DNA of 64,000 bases from Sedimentitalea sp042687825 (GCF_042687825.1 NZ_JBHUQE010000014.1:1-64000); one strand, 5' to 3'; numbered from the stretch's first letter, positions 1-8,350 are shown. Notes: a model not told the origin generated them from the letters alone. Numbers and translations: made by a program.

Positions 1-5
1 AGCAG

Positions 6-683
6 TCAGACCGGACGCTTACCGACGCCCAGCCCTAGCGCGCCCATGTCGGTACGCAGTGCGGACGACACGGTGTCCTTGTTCCAGCCAAGTGTTGCCA
101 TAAGTTCCTCGATGGTCGCACCCTTGGCGAGCGCCTCGGCCATCAGATGCCGCTTGCTGCCTGCCTTAGTCGCTTTGACGTCTTCCGGTTTGCCCGGTTC
201 GATCATCACGCGGTCGGGCAGTTCGCGCGGCTTGCGGGCCTTGGGTGCTGCTTCTGCCTCGATGCCTTCGGCCATCAGGTCGAACGCGACGCGGATGCCG
301 TTGTCGGCCAGCACCTGTTGCACGGGGCCTTCGCCGTTGACGCCTTCATCCGTGATCACGAGCAGCGCCTTGTTCGAGAGGGAGGCAACCACGCCTTGAA
401 CCTGCTTCTGGGTCAGGCCCGTGCGCTGCGCGATCTCAGGCACGTCGCCCCACGTCATGTTGTCGGCCAGCATTGCGTCCAGGGTCTCGGCGCCATTCGC
501 GTCGATCCCGGCGTCCAGGTAGGCGACGAGGACGCGTTTCTCCATCGCGGTCAACTTCGGCGGTTGCGCCTCGATCATCGCGACGAGGTCGTCCTTGGCG
601 ATCTTCTTGAGCGCGGAGGCGGTCAGCGGCTTCGCCAGCATATCGTTGAGGGCAGGCTTGGTCAGGGTGTTGAGGTCGGTCAT
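6..683 (-). CDS. DUF3489-like protein
   Basis: A 225-residue protein of unknown role. The last 45 or so residues resemble DUF3489, a small HTH-like domain (motif GATIEELMATLGWNKDTVSSA). A second winged-helix-like segment (LTQKQVQGVVASL) lies near the middle, followed by a basic linker. Two HTH-like modules suggest DNA binding, but this is inference. The start at 683 is chosen because a GGAGTG ribosome site lies just upstream; an in-frame start at 773 has none. It is divergent from the CoiA-like gene and belongs to the tRNA-Asn element. Confidence 0.7.
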   Translation of the reverse strand: MTDLNTLTKPALNDMLAKPLTASALKKIAKDDLVAMIEAQPPKLTAMEKRVLVAYLDAGIDANGAETLDAMLADNMTWGDVPEIAQRTGLTQKQVQGVVASLSNKALLVITDEGVNGEGPVQQVLADNGIRVAFDLMAEGIEAEAAPKARKPRELPDRVMIEPGKPEDVKATKAGSKRHLMAEALAKGATIEELMATLGWNKDTVSSALRTDMGALGLGVGKRPV

Positions 684-817
684 GTCTGTCACTCCGTTGA
701 TGTGGGCGCAGCGCACCCGGTGACACGACGTTCGGACCTCTCCCCGGCGCTGTTCAACCGGAGATGCGGACACTATCCGTTGTTTGTTTGAGACACCGCC
801 TCCACTATACTGAGGGC

Positions 818-2113
818 ATGTCTCGAGAACCCCGCCGCATAATTGAAGAAGTGATCTTCGAGAAACTAGGTCCGTTGTCGGCCCGCGATCTGCTCGCCAT
901 GCCGCGCGACGGATGGGAGAACCTGCGAGCTGGCATCACCGATCACCGGAATGGGAAAGACGGCCTCGTCGCCCGCTGTGTTGCCTGCCAAGGGCAGGTC
1001 TACATTACGACCTCACATGGACGCCCGCTGTTCGCCCACTATCAAGGTTCTGATCCGCGCTGCCCTTGGTATTCCGGGAAGAACATGCACCCGAACGATG
1101 CGCGGGCAGCACAGTATCGAGGTCAGCAAGAATCAGAGATGCACCGGAGCATGTGCGAACTCGTCGCGGAACTCGCTGCACTGGACGAGCGGTGCGATGG
1201 TACGAAGGTAGATGAGTATCTGCCGCCCACAAAAGGCGAGCACGGACGCTATCCCGACGTTCTGGTTGACTGGCGCGACTTCGGGCGCTTCGCCGTCGAA
1301 TACCAAATGTCCCACACCTTCCAGACGGAGGTGTCGCAGCGTTGCATCCACTACGACCGCGAAGGCATTCCGCTGCTTTGGGTATTGTCATCCTTCGATC
1401 CCGAACGCGTGCCGCAGGCGGTTTCGGATGTTGTGCATCGGCACAGAGGCAATGCCTTCGTCCTGGATCAGCAGGCGGTCAACGCGTCGCGCGAGCAGCG
1501 CACACTGGTTCTGACGTGCTATCTGTCCAACGGTGAGGGATACGACGCCCCTGTCCTGGTCCGCTTCGATGCTCTGACACTCCCGGAGTCCTGCCTTCCC
1601 TTTCTTGAGGATCGACTTGCAGGGCCGTTGCTCGAACGGATCAAGTCGAAACGCTTGCCGTACTTCCGCGCTCTGCGAGCGTGGGGCGATAGAATGAGCG
1701 ACCTTCCGTTGGCGGACCTTGAGCCATTCGCGGAACGGCAGCGCGTTGACCGCTTAGTCGCCGCTGCGTTCTCCATCGTCGCGGAAGCTGCTGGCAAGCC
1801 GGAGAACTTCGCAAGTGAGCACCCGAACAGTCGCGCGATGCTGAACACCTTCCAGAACTCTGGATCACTCGCGCCATATGCACACTTGCTGACTGCGCTG
1901 ATCGAGAACACGTCACAGCGCTGCTTGCTAAAGGGCAGCGTCGGGGAACACCTTCGGCGTTCGATCAACGGCCACAGGCTCGGCCATATCGAACAGGTCA
2001 GCGAGGCGTCGCCTGAATGGCGGTTGCTGCGCGAGTTGCTGCCCGAGGCGCTTGACCCATTTACGCGTCAACGCTTGGTTGAGGCGGAAGCACTGCCAGC
2101 CTGGGCCAAGTGA
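818..2113 (+). CDS. CoiA-like / DUF6035-type putative nuclease
   Basis: A 431-residue protein resembling competence protein CoiA and DUF6035 proteins. The N-terminal part has a CxxC pair (C54, C57) followed by LFAHYQ (73-78), as in the CoiA zinc/FAH region. A PD-(D/E)XK-like core follows: RYPDVLVDW (D147) and FAVEYQMSH (E161, Q163), then an Arg/Tyr-rich helix. The C-terminal half is unrecognised. CoiA acts on incoming DNA in competent Gram-positive bacteria; in a mobile element next to a defence-type reverse transcriptase, a DNA-processing or anti-phage role is my inference. An upstream in-frame ATG at 764 is possible, but 818 begins the conserved part. Confidence 0.6.
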   Translation: MSREPRRIIEEVIFEKLGPLSARDLLAMPRDGWENLRAGITDHRNGKDGLVARCVACQGQVYITTSHGRPLFAHYQGSDPRCPWYSGKNMHPNDARAAQYRGQQESEMHRSMCELVAELAALDERCDGTKVDEYLPPTKGEHGRYPDVLVDWRDFGRFAVEYQMSHTFQTEVSQRCIHYDREGIPLLWVLSSFDPERVPQAVSDVVHRHRGNAFVLDQQAVNASREQRTLVLTCYLSNGEGYDAPVLVRFDALTLPESCLPFLEDRLAGPLLERIKSKRLPYFRALRAWGDRMSDLPLADLEPFAERQRVDRLVAAAFSIVAEAAGKPENFASEHPNSRAMLNTFQNSGSLAPYAHLLTALIENTSQRCLLKGSVGEHLRRSINGHRLGHIEQVSEASPEWRLLRELLPEALDPFTRQRLVEAEALPAWAK

Positions 2114-2283
2114 CCCAAAAGAAAAAGAACAAAACGCGAAGAAAAATTTCGGTAACGTCTTGTAAACCGTCTGTGAGCACCCATCTGAGAGAGGCCCCGG
2201 GACAATGGGCCCGGATGACCAGTGTTAAGGACCGCAAGCGCTATCTGCGCCAGCGGGTTCCGGGTCGGCTTGATCTCGGTCAT
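2068..2283 (-). CDS. possible small protein opposite the reverse transcriptase leader
   Basis: A 71-residue basic reading frame on the minus strand that overlaps the 3' end of the CoiA-like gene. It has a good ribosome site (GGAAGGATG upstream of ATG) and a TATAGT box at 2314-2319, but no convincing -35. No family is recognised. It may be a real small gene, or simply an open frame within a non-coding RNA locus. Confidence 0.22.
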   Translation of the reverse strand: MTEIKPTRNPLAQIALAVLNTGHPGPLSRGLSQMGAHRRFTRRYRNFSSRFVLFLLGHLAQAGSASASTKR

Positions 2284-2413
2284 GTCGCATCCTTCCAGGC
2301 ACATCGTGGTGATACTATACCACGCAAGGTTATCTCGTACCGGAGGGTGCAATTGAGCACCTGCTGATGGGAGCAAGGTTAAATAGCCCGGGCATTTGAC
2401 GAACGGAGTCGCT
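2114..2413 (+). other. 300-nt structured gap before the reverse transcriptase; candidate ncRNA
   Basis: No convincing plus-strand gene lies here, although both strands stay open over most of the stretch. The sequence can fold: GGCCC/GGGCC around 2193-2213, GTGGT/ACCAC around 2306-2322 and GGTGC/GCACC at 2346-2361. Several defence reverse transcriptases (for example DRT2 and DRT9) use a non-coding RNA encoded immediately upstream of the RT gene, so the location and size are suggestive. Nothing in the sequence alone proves transcription. Confidence 0.3.
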
Positions 2414-3784
2414 ATGCCCGGGTTTTACCTGCCTACCGAGAACGAATTCGATCCATCGACCGATGATTTTGTGTTGCCCGCCATTTCGAAGGAGCGGCGC
2501 TATAAGCATTTCGATCTGCCCTTGCCCGAAAGCGAGCGGGAACTGGCGATTGATTTCACGCAAGAGCTCGAGCCGCACCGTTTCTTGCCGATGCTCGGGT
2601 TCACGGACCTCGCTCGTCGATACATCCGCCAGAAAGGTGCCGATGGCAAATGGCTTCGGGATGCAGACGGGAATTTCATCCGAAAAGTGAAAGAGAAGCC
2701 TCGTCCGATCCGGTTCGCCGGACACGCCGACGCTGCATACTTGCAGGCATATGCGGAACACCTAAACCCGTTTTATGAACGAGCGCTGGCAGAAGACGGG
2801 ACCGCTAGCGCTGTTCTGGCCTACCGCAAGGGCGGCGGCACAAACATCCACCATGCCAAATCGCTGTTTGACGAGATCGTGCATCGCCAGGATTGCACCG
2901 TCGTAGCAATGGACATCTCCGGCTTCTTTGATTGCCTTGACCACACGCTGTTGCGAGATGAAGTCGCAGGTTTGATGGGCGAAACTCGGCTAAACGGCCA
3001 CCACGGCACAGTGTGGAAAAATGTGACCCGCTACTCGTGGGTTGAGACGGAGGATTTGGACGCCGTACTGGGAAAGAAGCGAAACGGCCACGGCCGGGTC
3101 TGCTCTCCAGCCGATTTTGTCCAGCACGTAAGGGGGCGCAAAGGCGGGCTGGTTCGGAAGCATGACCAGACGTTCGGCATCCCACAAGGGACGCCAATTT
3201 CTGGTCTATACGCCAACATCTACCTGCGGACATTTGACCGAGAAATGATGGCGTGGGTTGGACGCTACGGCGGGTCTTATCGCCGCTATTCGGACGATAT
3301 TGCCGTCGTTCTTCCCCTGGGAAGAAAAGTTGATCACGTTGTCTCGGTTGTAGAGAAGATGTTGGCCGATTTTGGACTTGCTATGTCCGTCGACAAAACC
3401 GACCACGCTCACTTCCAAGGCGGACGTCTCATTTCAGCGAAGGCGATCCAGTATCTCGGTTTCACGTTTGACGGCACCACGGTGCTGATCCGACCATCAT
3501 CCCTCGACGCCTACCGGCATAAAATGCGACGCGGCGTCCACGCAAAACTTGTCGCGGCGAAAGGCAAAGAGATTCCGTCGTTCCAGGTTTTTAAGCGAGA
3601 GGTACTTAGCCGCTATACCCATCTAGGAAAACGTCGCAATTTCTTGAAGTACGCATACAAAGCGGCTGACGTGATGGGCAGTCAAGAAATCCGACAGCAG
3701 GTGAAGCCGCATATGACTTGGTTCAATCGAGCCTGGGAGAAAGAAGTCGCAAAGGTCTACGGGGGCCTCGTCGTCGCATCGTGA
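2414..3784 (+). CDS. reverse transcriptase, UG/Abi-like, probable anti-phage
   Basis: A 456-residue RNA-directed DNA polymerase. The palm motifs are clear: AMDISGFFD (first catalytic Asp 167), FGIPQGTPISGLYANIYL (254-271), and the catalytic box YSDD (292-295) in place of the commoner YADD, then YLGFTFDG (347-354). No group II intron maturase, HNH domain, or retron-type or DGR-type signature is seen. The QGTPIS form resembles the unknown-group/Abi RTs that act in phage defence; I cannot assign the subgroup. The start at 2414 has a CGGAGT ribosome site, preferred over 2396. It may work with an RNA from the 300-nt gap upstream. Confidence 0.75.
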   Translation: MPGFYLPTENEFDPSTDDFVLPAISKERRYKHFDLPLPESERELAIDFTQELEPHRFLPMLGFTDLARRYIRQKGADGKWLRDADGNFIRKVKEKPRPIRFAGHADAAYLQAYAEHLNPFYERALAEDGTASAVLAYRKGGGTNIHHAKSLFDEIVHRQDCTVVAMDISGFFDCLDHTLLRDEVAGLMGETRLNGHHGTVWKNVTRYSWVETEDLDAVLGKKRNGHGRVCSPADFVQHVRGRKGGLVRKHDQTFGIPQGTPISGLYANIYLRTFDREMMAWVGRYGGSYRRYSDDIAVVLPLGRKVDHVVSVVEKMLADFGLAMSVDKTDHAHFQGGRLISAKAIQYLGFTFDGTTVLIRPSSLDAYRHKMRRGVHAKLVAAKGKEIPSFQVFKREVLSRYTHLGKRRNFLKYAYKAADVMGSQEIRQQVKPHMTWFNRAWEKEVAKVYGGLVVAS

Positions 3785-3910
3785 CGGGTGTTGCTGAGAT
3801 TTTAGCGCACGGCACCTTGAATATTCCAGGTTCCACCTTGTTCTCGCGCTGACAGAACCGGTGGTTGTCCAATAACGTCGCAATGAAGACGATTGCGAAA
3901 GGAATGGACG

Positions 3911-4090
3911 ATGCCGGAATGGCCGGAATGGATGAGTCCCGAGGTGGCCGCTTGCTACCTCGACACGTCGGCAAGCACCCTCGCTGACTGGCGTTTTAAG
4001 GGGAAAGGGCCTACGTTTAAACGCGTGGGCAAGCGGATGGTGCGCTATCGGAAAGCGGACCTCGACGATTGGATGGAGGCCCAGGCGTGA
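3911..4090 (+). CDS. AlpA/excisionase-like helix-turn-helix protein
   Basis: A 59-residue MerR-like HTH_17 protein. It reads MSPEVAACYLDTSASTLADW, then a wing with GPTFKRVGKRMVRYRKADLDDWM, split as recognition helix and wing. Such proteins act as AlpA-type activators or recombination directionality factors of integrative elements. The ATG at 3911 has AAGGA seven bases upstream; a TTG at 3893 lacks one. Its TGA overlaps the GTG of the next gene, so the two are translationally coupled. A role in excision or in control of the element is inferred. Confidence 0.7.
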   Translation: MPEWPEWMSPEVAACYLDTSASTLADWRFKGKGPTFKRVGKRMVRYRKADLDDWMEAQA

Positions 4091-5196
4091 GCGAGAAATC
4101 AGAATTCGCTGATGGCGAGAACCTGCGCCAATTCCTCGTCCAGGTGAAACGGGTTGTCGAATGGCTGCACGAGAACGGCGAGAAATACGGCCTGACCGAA
4201 AAGGTGAATGACGGCACGGTTTCTCGGGCATTGCGGGGCGAGCAATTCGATCACCGATTGACCGATGCTCTGGACGCCCTGCATTCCGAGGCGATGCGCG
4301 ATCCGTGGAAATGGTGTGCGCCGCCGAAGACGGTCGAGGAATTGACGGGGTTGCCGTGGTGGCATGAAACGCTCAAGCCGGACGTGCCGCTCAACACCTG
4401 GAACCTGATGCGGAAGCGGCCATTGTCCGAGGATCGCCGCGTGAAGGCCCAAGGCCTGCTCGACGAGTATCGAACGCGGCTCAAAGCCGTCTGCGACATG
4501 CACGCGGCGGACGCCCGTCTCAAGATGGCGTGGGCGGCGGACGTCGTGCATCCTGGCTATGACGATTGGGTGGAGGTTGGCGGCTTGCCGCTGAACTACA
4601 CCCAGAACCCCTGGGCCTTGCTCGACCTTGACGAGGAATGGGTTCTGCACGGTCGGGCGACCGCGACCAAGAAGATCGAGAAGACCAAACGACGCCGCGC
4701 GCCAGAGGGGATGCACACTGTTCTCCGGGACTTCGCCGCGACCAACAAGACCTCAGATGAACTCGTCGAACTCGCCGCACGTGCGAGCGCATTGCAGGAC
4801 GTGGACATGCTCCTGCCTGACGTTCAGGAGTGCAAGCTGTCCTACGAGGTCAGCCCTGACGAAGACGACTACGACGCAGCGCAGGCGATAGTCGATCAGG
4901 CGCTTCTTTCCGGGTTCGTCGATGCGATGGCACCCAAGTTTGCCCAAGGCGACACTTGGGATGTACCGGTGTTCTCGATGTATCACCACCCGCTGCGGAA
5001 TCCTGGGCTGAAACCGAACGTCGTGCGGCACACCTGGAACGGCCAGGATTACACGTCGGAGGTGGTAGAAAGTCATCGACCTAACTCGCCTAAGAGCGAA
5101 GCCGAAAAGGCGCTGGATCGCGAAGTGCAGCGAAAGTGGGAAGATTACGAGTGGAAAGTCGCGCTCCTGGACAAGATCGAGCGCAACAAGTCCTAG
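4087..5196 (+). CDS. hypothetical element protein, 369 aa
   Basis: I do not recognise this protein. It starts with GTG overlapping the stop of the HTH gene, behind a GGAGG site. The N-terminal 60 residues contain a possible HTH (GLTEKVNDGTVSRALRGEQF, about 34-53). The rest is acidic and Trp-rich, with a charged C-terminal helix. Coupling to the AlpA-like gene suggests a shared regulatory or replication role, but no catalytic motif is visible. It ends in a CTAG shared with the convergent gene. Confidence 0.55.
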   Translation: MSEKSEFADGENLRQFLVQVKRVVEWLHENGEKYGLTEKVNDGTVSRALRGEQFDHRLTDALDALHSEAMRDPWKWCAPPKTVEELTGLPWWHETLKPDVPLNTWNLMRKRPLSEDRRVKAQGLLDEYRTRLKAVCDMHAADARLKMAWAADVVHPGYDDWVEVGGLPLNYTQNPWALLDLDEEWVLHGRATATKKIEKTKRRRAPEGMHTVLRDFAATNKTSDELVELAARASALQDVDMLLPDVQECKLSYEVSPDEDDYDAAQAIVDQALLSGFVDAMAPKFAQGDTWDVPVFSMYHHPLRNPGLKPNVVRHTWNGQDYTSEVVESHRPNSPKSEAEKALDREVQRKWEDYEWKVALLDKIERNKS

Positions 5197-5453
5197 AGAC
5201 CGGCGACGTTGAAGATCAGGCGATGCGGGAACCGCTCCTGCCTCGCCTCAAACACCGTCGCGAAGAAATCAGAAAACTGCTTCTGTGTCATCCGCAGGCC
5301 CGCGTCACAACAGGCGCGGGTTGTGCGTTGCAGGATCGTCGCGGCGGTGTCGTCTGCCGTCAGTGATGCGACAACCTCCCGGCGGATGCGCGGGAGGTGG
5401 CGATCTTGCTCTCTGAGGGCGCGGCGCACCTCCTGCTCGATGACCGGGGTCAT
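5193..5453 (-). CDS. hypothetical small helical protein
   Basis: An 86-residue, Arg-rich, mostly helical protein of unknown function. Its ATG overlaps the stop of the gene at 5450-5683 (ATGA), so the two form a coupled pair. Its end overlaps the convergent gene by four bases. Confidence 0.5.
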   Translation of the reverse strand: MTPVIEQEVRRALREQDRHLPRIRREVVASLTADDTAATILQRTTRACCDAGLRMTQKQFSDFFATVFEARQERFPHRLIFNVAGL

Positions 5454-5683
5454 GCGTGATCCCAGGGGTTCTGGCCAGGGAACAGGGCGCTCATGGCAAT
5501 GCGGCGCTGCTCGTCGTCCACGGCGGTCATGAACCAGCGGTTCGCCTTGGCGCGGTCGTTCAGTGCCCCCATGCGGTGCAGGCATCCGAGCGCCCATTCC
5601 ACGAAGGACGGTTCAGACGGTGCGCCGGTCAGGCGGGCCTTGGGCGCGAAAGCAGCGGGCGAGGCAACGGCAAGTTGGGTCAT
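5450..5683 (-). CDS. hypothetical small protein
   Basis: A 77-residue protein with no recognised domain. A GGAG ribosome site precedes the ATG at 5683. It is the first gene of a two-gene minus-strand unit reading away from the 814-bp non-coding block. Confidence 0.5.
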   Translation of the reverse strand: MTQLAVASPAAFAPKARLTGAPSEPSFVEWALGCLHRMGALNDRAKANRWFMTAVDDEQRRIAMSALFPGQNPWDHA

Positions 5684-5831
5684 GGTCGGGTCTCCGTTGG
5701 GTGGTTTCGATCAACATACGATCCGCCACCGGGTTGGCTCGACCGGGAAAGGAGGTGGATTCTGATAACTTGGTTATGCGGAAGGCGGTGCCCTGCGCCG
5801 GTATTCGTGCGCGCCTGCGTGTGCGCGCGTG

Positions 5832-5881
5832 CGCAGAATAATCATCAACCATGTATCGGTGATCTCGATGATTATCCTGCG
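5832..5881. repeat. 15-bp inverted repeat, 20-nt spacer
   Basis: CGCAGAATAATCATC at 5832-5846 and GATGATTATCCTGCG at 5867-5881 match at 14 of 15 positions. The repeat lies in the non-coding block. A regulator operator, a transfer or replication site, or an RNA stem are all possible. Confidence 0.7.
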
Positions 5882-5902
5882 GCGCGGTGTGGGAGGTTGC
5901 CT

Positions 5903-5978
5903 TGCAGGGTGCAGGACGTGCAGGGTCGTCAATGATGCCAGTGGTTTGCGGGGAAATCCCGTGCAGGGCGCGTGCAGG
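5903..5978 (+). repeat. five TGCAGG iterations
   Basis: TGCAGG begins at 5903, 5910, 5919, 5962 and 5973, usually preceded by G and followed by G or A. The clustering resembles iterons or repeated operator half-sites, though the spacing is irregular. Confidence 0.5.
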
Positions 5979-6497
5979 GAACCGGCGATCCTGTATGATC
6001 TACCAGAAACGATCACCACGGTTCGCGCGCGTGCGCGCACGTAAAGCGCGCCTCACTCTGGTTCACCCGCTTCCTGAGCAAGCGCACGCGTAACACCGTC
6101 TTTGCCCCTGGCACACGCGGTTCTCTGAGCAGAGGGCGACCGCCTATCGAAACCGACCCCTGGTCATCCTCGCAGAGCGCGGGCGTGAAGGCGGTTTCGG
6201 TCGCGCCCCTACCGTGACGCCCAAAAACGCGAGACGCCGCCTTGTGCCCAAGCAGCGCCGCGCTCTGACGGCATTGCTCGCCCATGCCCGCCGTCGTCCG
6301 TCGTCGATCCTGGCCAAACCCCCGGAGGTAGCAATCAAGATTCGGTCAAAACGGCGTCCGCGTTTGCCCAACTGCTTGAGCGGAAACGCGTCTCGGGGTG
6401 ATGGCGCATCACTTCGCGGTTCGCCACCTGCTTTCGCGGTGTAACCGCGCCGGGGCGAGGTCTTATCGTCATGGCGACGATAGCACGGAGCAACCCC

Positions 6498-6734
6498 ATG
6501 ACGACACGACCCCGCAACCACGGGCGCCCAGCCTACAACGAGAACGATTCCACGGACGCCGTGACCGTCACCGACGACGAGGCGACGGCTATCCTGCAAG
6601 GTGCAGGCCTTGGCATCAAGCGCGTGACCCGGAACCCAAGCGGACAACTGACCGCGCAGTGGCGCAAGGAGCCAACAGACGCGGACATCCTCCTGTCCGG
6701 GACGTTGGTCGAAGGTGTCGCCCATGCTTTCTGA
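6498..6734 (+). CDS. hypothetical small protein
   Basis: A 78-residue protein of unknown function, acidic in the middle. The start at 6498 follows ACGGAG; an upstream ATG at 6471 lacks a site. It overlaps the next gene and begins a three-gene operon. Confidence 0.5.
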   Translation: MTTRPRNHGRPAYNENDSTDAVTVTDDEATAILQGAGLGIKRVTRNPSGQLTAQWRKEPTDADILLSGTLVEGVAHAF

Positions 6735-6969
6735 GCGCGCCGTCAAGCGCCACGTCAAAACCTTTCAGGACCGCCCCGTCGCCCATGTGATCGAGAGCGA
6801 AACCGTCGATTACGACAACCGGTCCTTTTCCTTCTCGGTGTTCGGTCACGAAGATCCGAACGTCGTCACCCTGATCCTGGGCGGCAACGAGTTCACCCGG
6901 TCCCGCGCCTGCCTGACCGAGAGCATGGAGCGCGTCCTGCAAGCCATCAAGGAGGTGCCACCCGCATGA
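6724..6969 (+). CDS. hypothetical small protein
   Basis: An 81-residue protein with a basic N-terminus and a central beta-rich part (SFSFSVFGHEDPNVVTLIL). It overlaps the gene before it by 11 bases and the gene after it by ATGA, so translation is probably coupled. No family is recognised. Confidence 0.5.
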   Translation: MLSERAVKRHVKTFQDRPVAHVIESETVDYDNRSFSFSVFGHEDPNVVTLILGGNEFTRSRACLTESMERVLQAIKEVPPA

Positions 6970-7310
6970 AGCATCCGAAACCCTACGCCGACTTCTTCCT
7001 CGCGAACACCCATGCCTGGGAGGTCGATCCCGGTCACGAGGCGCACATCTATTCCTCCGGCGAGGACAGCTTGACCCCCTGGATTGCCGGCGACGGCACG
7101 CTGCTGCTGGTCTACGCCTCGACCCGGAACGAACTCGTCGCCTTGCACAACGCCTCCGTGGGCGGCAACGACTCCTTGCGCGCCTGTGACCTTCCCGGCT
7201 GGCCTTGGCGCATCCTTCTGGACGATCTACCCGCCGCCGCATCGTCGAACCGGGTAGCGTTTCGTTTCCCCGGTCAAGACGCCATCAAAGCCGACCGGCC
7301 AGCGGCATAA
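6966..7310 (+). CDS. hypothetical protein
   Basis: A 114-residue protein with a strong AAGGAGG site and an ATGA overlap with the preceding gene. It is rich in Trp and acidic residues (HAWEVDPGHEAHIY, SGEDSLTPW). No known domain is seen. It is the third member of the 6498-7310 operon. Confidence 0.5.
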   Translation: MKHPKPYADFFLANTHAWEVDPGHEAHIYSSGEDSLTPWIAGDGTLLLVYASTRNELVALHNASVGGNDSLRACDLPGWPWRILLDDLPAAASSNRVAFRFPGQDAIKADRPAA

Positions 7311-7337
7311 CCGAGTTATAGCGAGGGGCATTCCGGT

Positions 7338-7472
7338 ATGATCAACAATCACCAAGACCCGCAATCCTGGTCGCGTGCAGGCCCTGGCCGTGCGATGATG
7401 GGCAAGTCCCATCGGGATACTCCTTGTGCATCGTCAGTGGGCCTTCTCGATAAGTCGGGGAGGCCTATCTGA
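7338..7472 (+). CDS. possible 44-residue microprotein
   Basis: A short frame starting MINNHQDPQSW behind a GAGGGG site. Its TGA overlaps the ATG of the next gene (TGATG). The coupled overlap is the main evidence. It could instead be a translated leader. Confidence 0.35.
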   Translation: MINNHQDPQSWSRAGPGRAMMGKSHRDTPCASSVGLLDKSGRPI

Positions 7473-7951
7473 TGCCTGTCACCCCGTATTCCTCCCGCCT
7501 CGGCAAACCGCACAAGAACAAGAAGGAACTGGCCGAACGCATCGACCGCAAGTTGCGCGCGATGCACCTTCACGCGGGGCACGCGGAATTCGACCCGGTC
7601 GAGATGATGGCGCTGATTGGTGCTGAGGCCTACGACGAGGGCGACAAGCACCTTGCGCTCGTCGCGTTCAAGGAGGTTTCGCAGTACGTCCGCCCGAAGC
7701 TGGCCGCAACGACCATCGAGCACAAGGAAGTTCCGCAGCCGCACAGCCGAACGCGCATCCTGGGCGCATTCTCCCGCATGGGGGTCAAGGTCGAGGCAAG
7801 CGACGCGTCCCACCTCGTGCAGGAGGTCATGGAGCGCGACGGTATCACCTACGAAGAAGCCGCCCTGGTCGTCGAGCAGGAGACGGGCGTTGAGGTTCTG
7901 CCGAACGTCGTCGCCATCCCGGCCATTGCAGGCCCCGAGGACGACGATTGA
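7472..7951 (+). CDS. hypothetical protein, weakly like phage small terminase/packaging proteins
   Basis: A 159-residue protein with a GGGGAGG site. It starts with a basic stretch and has a helical segment containing KEVSQYVRPKLA, a pattern often seen in phage DNA-packaging and small terminase proteins. The resemblance is weak and no large terminase lies in this element. The C-terminal half (about 105-145) may be a second helical domain. It overlaps the tiny membrane peptide frame that follows. Confidence 0.5.
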   Translation: MPVTPYSSRLGKPHKNKKELAERIDRKLRAMHLHAGHAEFDPVEMMALIGAEAYDEGDKHLALVAFKEVSQYVRPKLAATTIEHKEVPQPHSRTRILGAFSRMGVKVEASDASHLVQEVMERDGITYEEAALVVEQETGVEVLPNVVAIPAIAGPEDDD

Positions 7952-8016
7952 CCTGGGTCGAACTTGCGATGGTGGCCGCAACCCTGGGCGTCGGTGCCCT
8001 GATCCTGTTTCGCTGA
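7948..8016 (+). CDS. possible 22-residue membrane peptide
   Basis: A TTG start overlaps the preceding TGA (TTGA), and the product MTWVELAMVAATLGVGALIL plus FR is a single hydrophobic helix. Translational coupling and composition suggest a real small membrane peptide, but the length alone cannot prove it. Confidence 0.3.
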   Translation: MTWVELAMVAATLGVGALILFR

Positions 8017-8350
8017 CGCCCAGAGCGAGGCGCTGCGTGCGGTTCTCCGACCGCGCCCCCACCCTGATAGGGCACACCCCAAGAACCGCCTTCGCTGACG
8101 CGCTCTGCGAGTTTCGGGGGCGACTGATTTTCTATCAGGCCCGGACGGCTGCGATCCTGGGCGGTTAGCAATTCGGGCGCGTTGTTTTGACGGCGCTTTG
8201 ACCGGCAGTTTCAGGTCCAGCACCTCAGCACCTGATTATCCATCTTCAACCGTCCCCGGAGAAGGGTCCAACGTCGCGACGACCCGACCAACGGCGGGCG
8301 CGTGATCCTGGGCAAGGTAGCGCGCCCGCCACCTGCACGAAGGAACCCCA
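8017..8350. other. 334-bp non-coding stretch with a strong hairpin
   Basis: No gene is supported. A perfect 10-bp inverted repeat, GGCGGGCGCG (8293-8302) and CGCGCCCGCC (8321-8330), lies 20 bases before the next start codon and could hide or shape its leader. A GCGCTTTGACCGGC sequence at 8193-8206 recurs in part upstream of the integrase (CGCTTTGACCG at 11003), which may mark recombinase or regulator sites. Confidence 0.4.

Larger units (their letters stand above)
5684..6497. other. 814-bp non-coding block between divergent element genes
   Basis: No reading frame here has a ribosome site and coding character. The block holds a 15-bp inverted repeat (5832-5881), five TGCAGG repeats (5903-5978), three GATC sites just after them, and two stretches of alternating purine-pyrimidine (about 5808-5836 and 6023-6042). 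It separates the minus-strand pair ending at 5683 from the plus-strand operon starting at 6498, so it must contain divergent promoters. It could also be the element's origin or transfer site; that is speculation. Confidence 0.45.

Noticed and set aside
2414..3784. Diversity-generating retroelement or retron
   Set aside because: No template/variable repeat pair or Avd-like gene was seen, and the RT motifs are not of those types.
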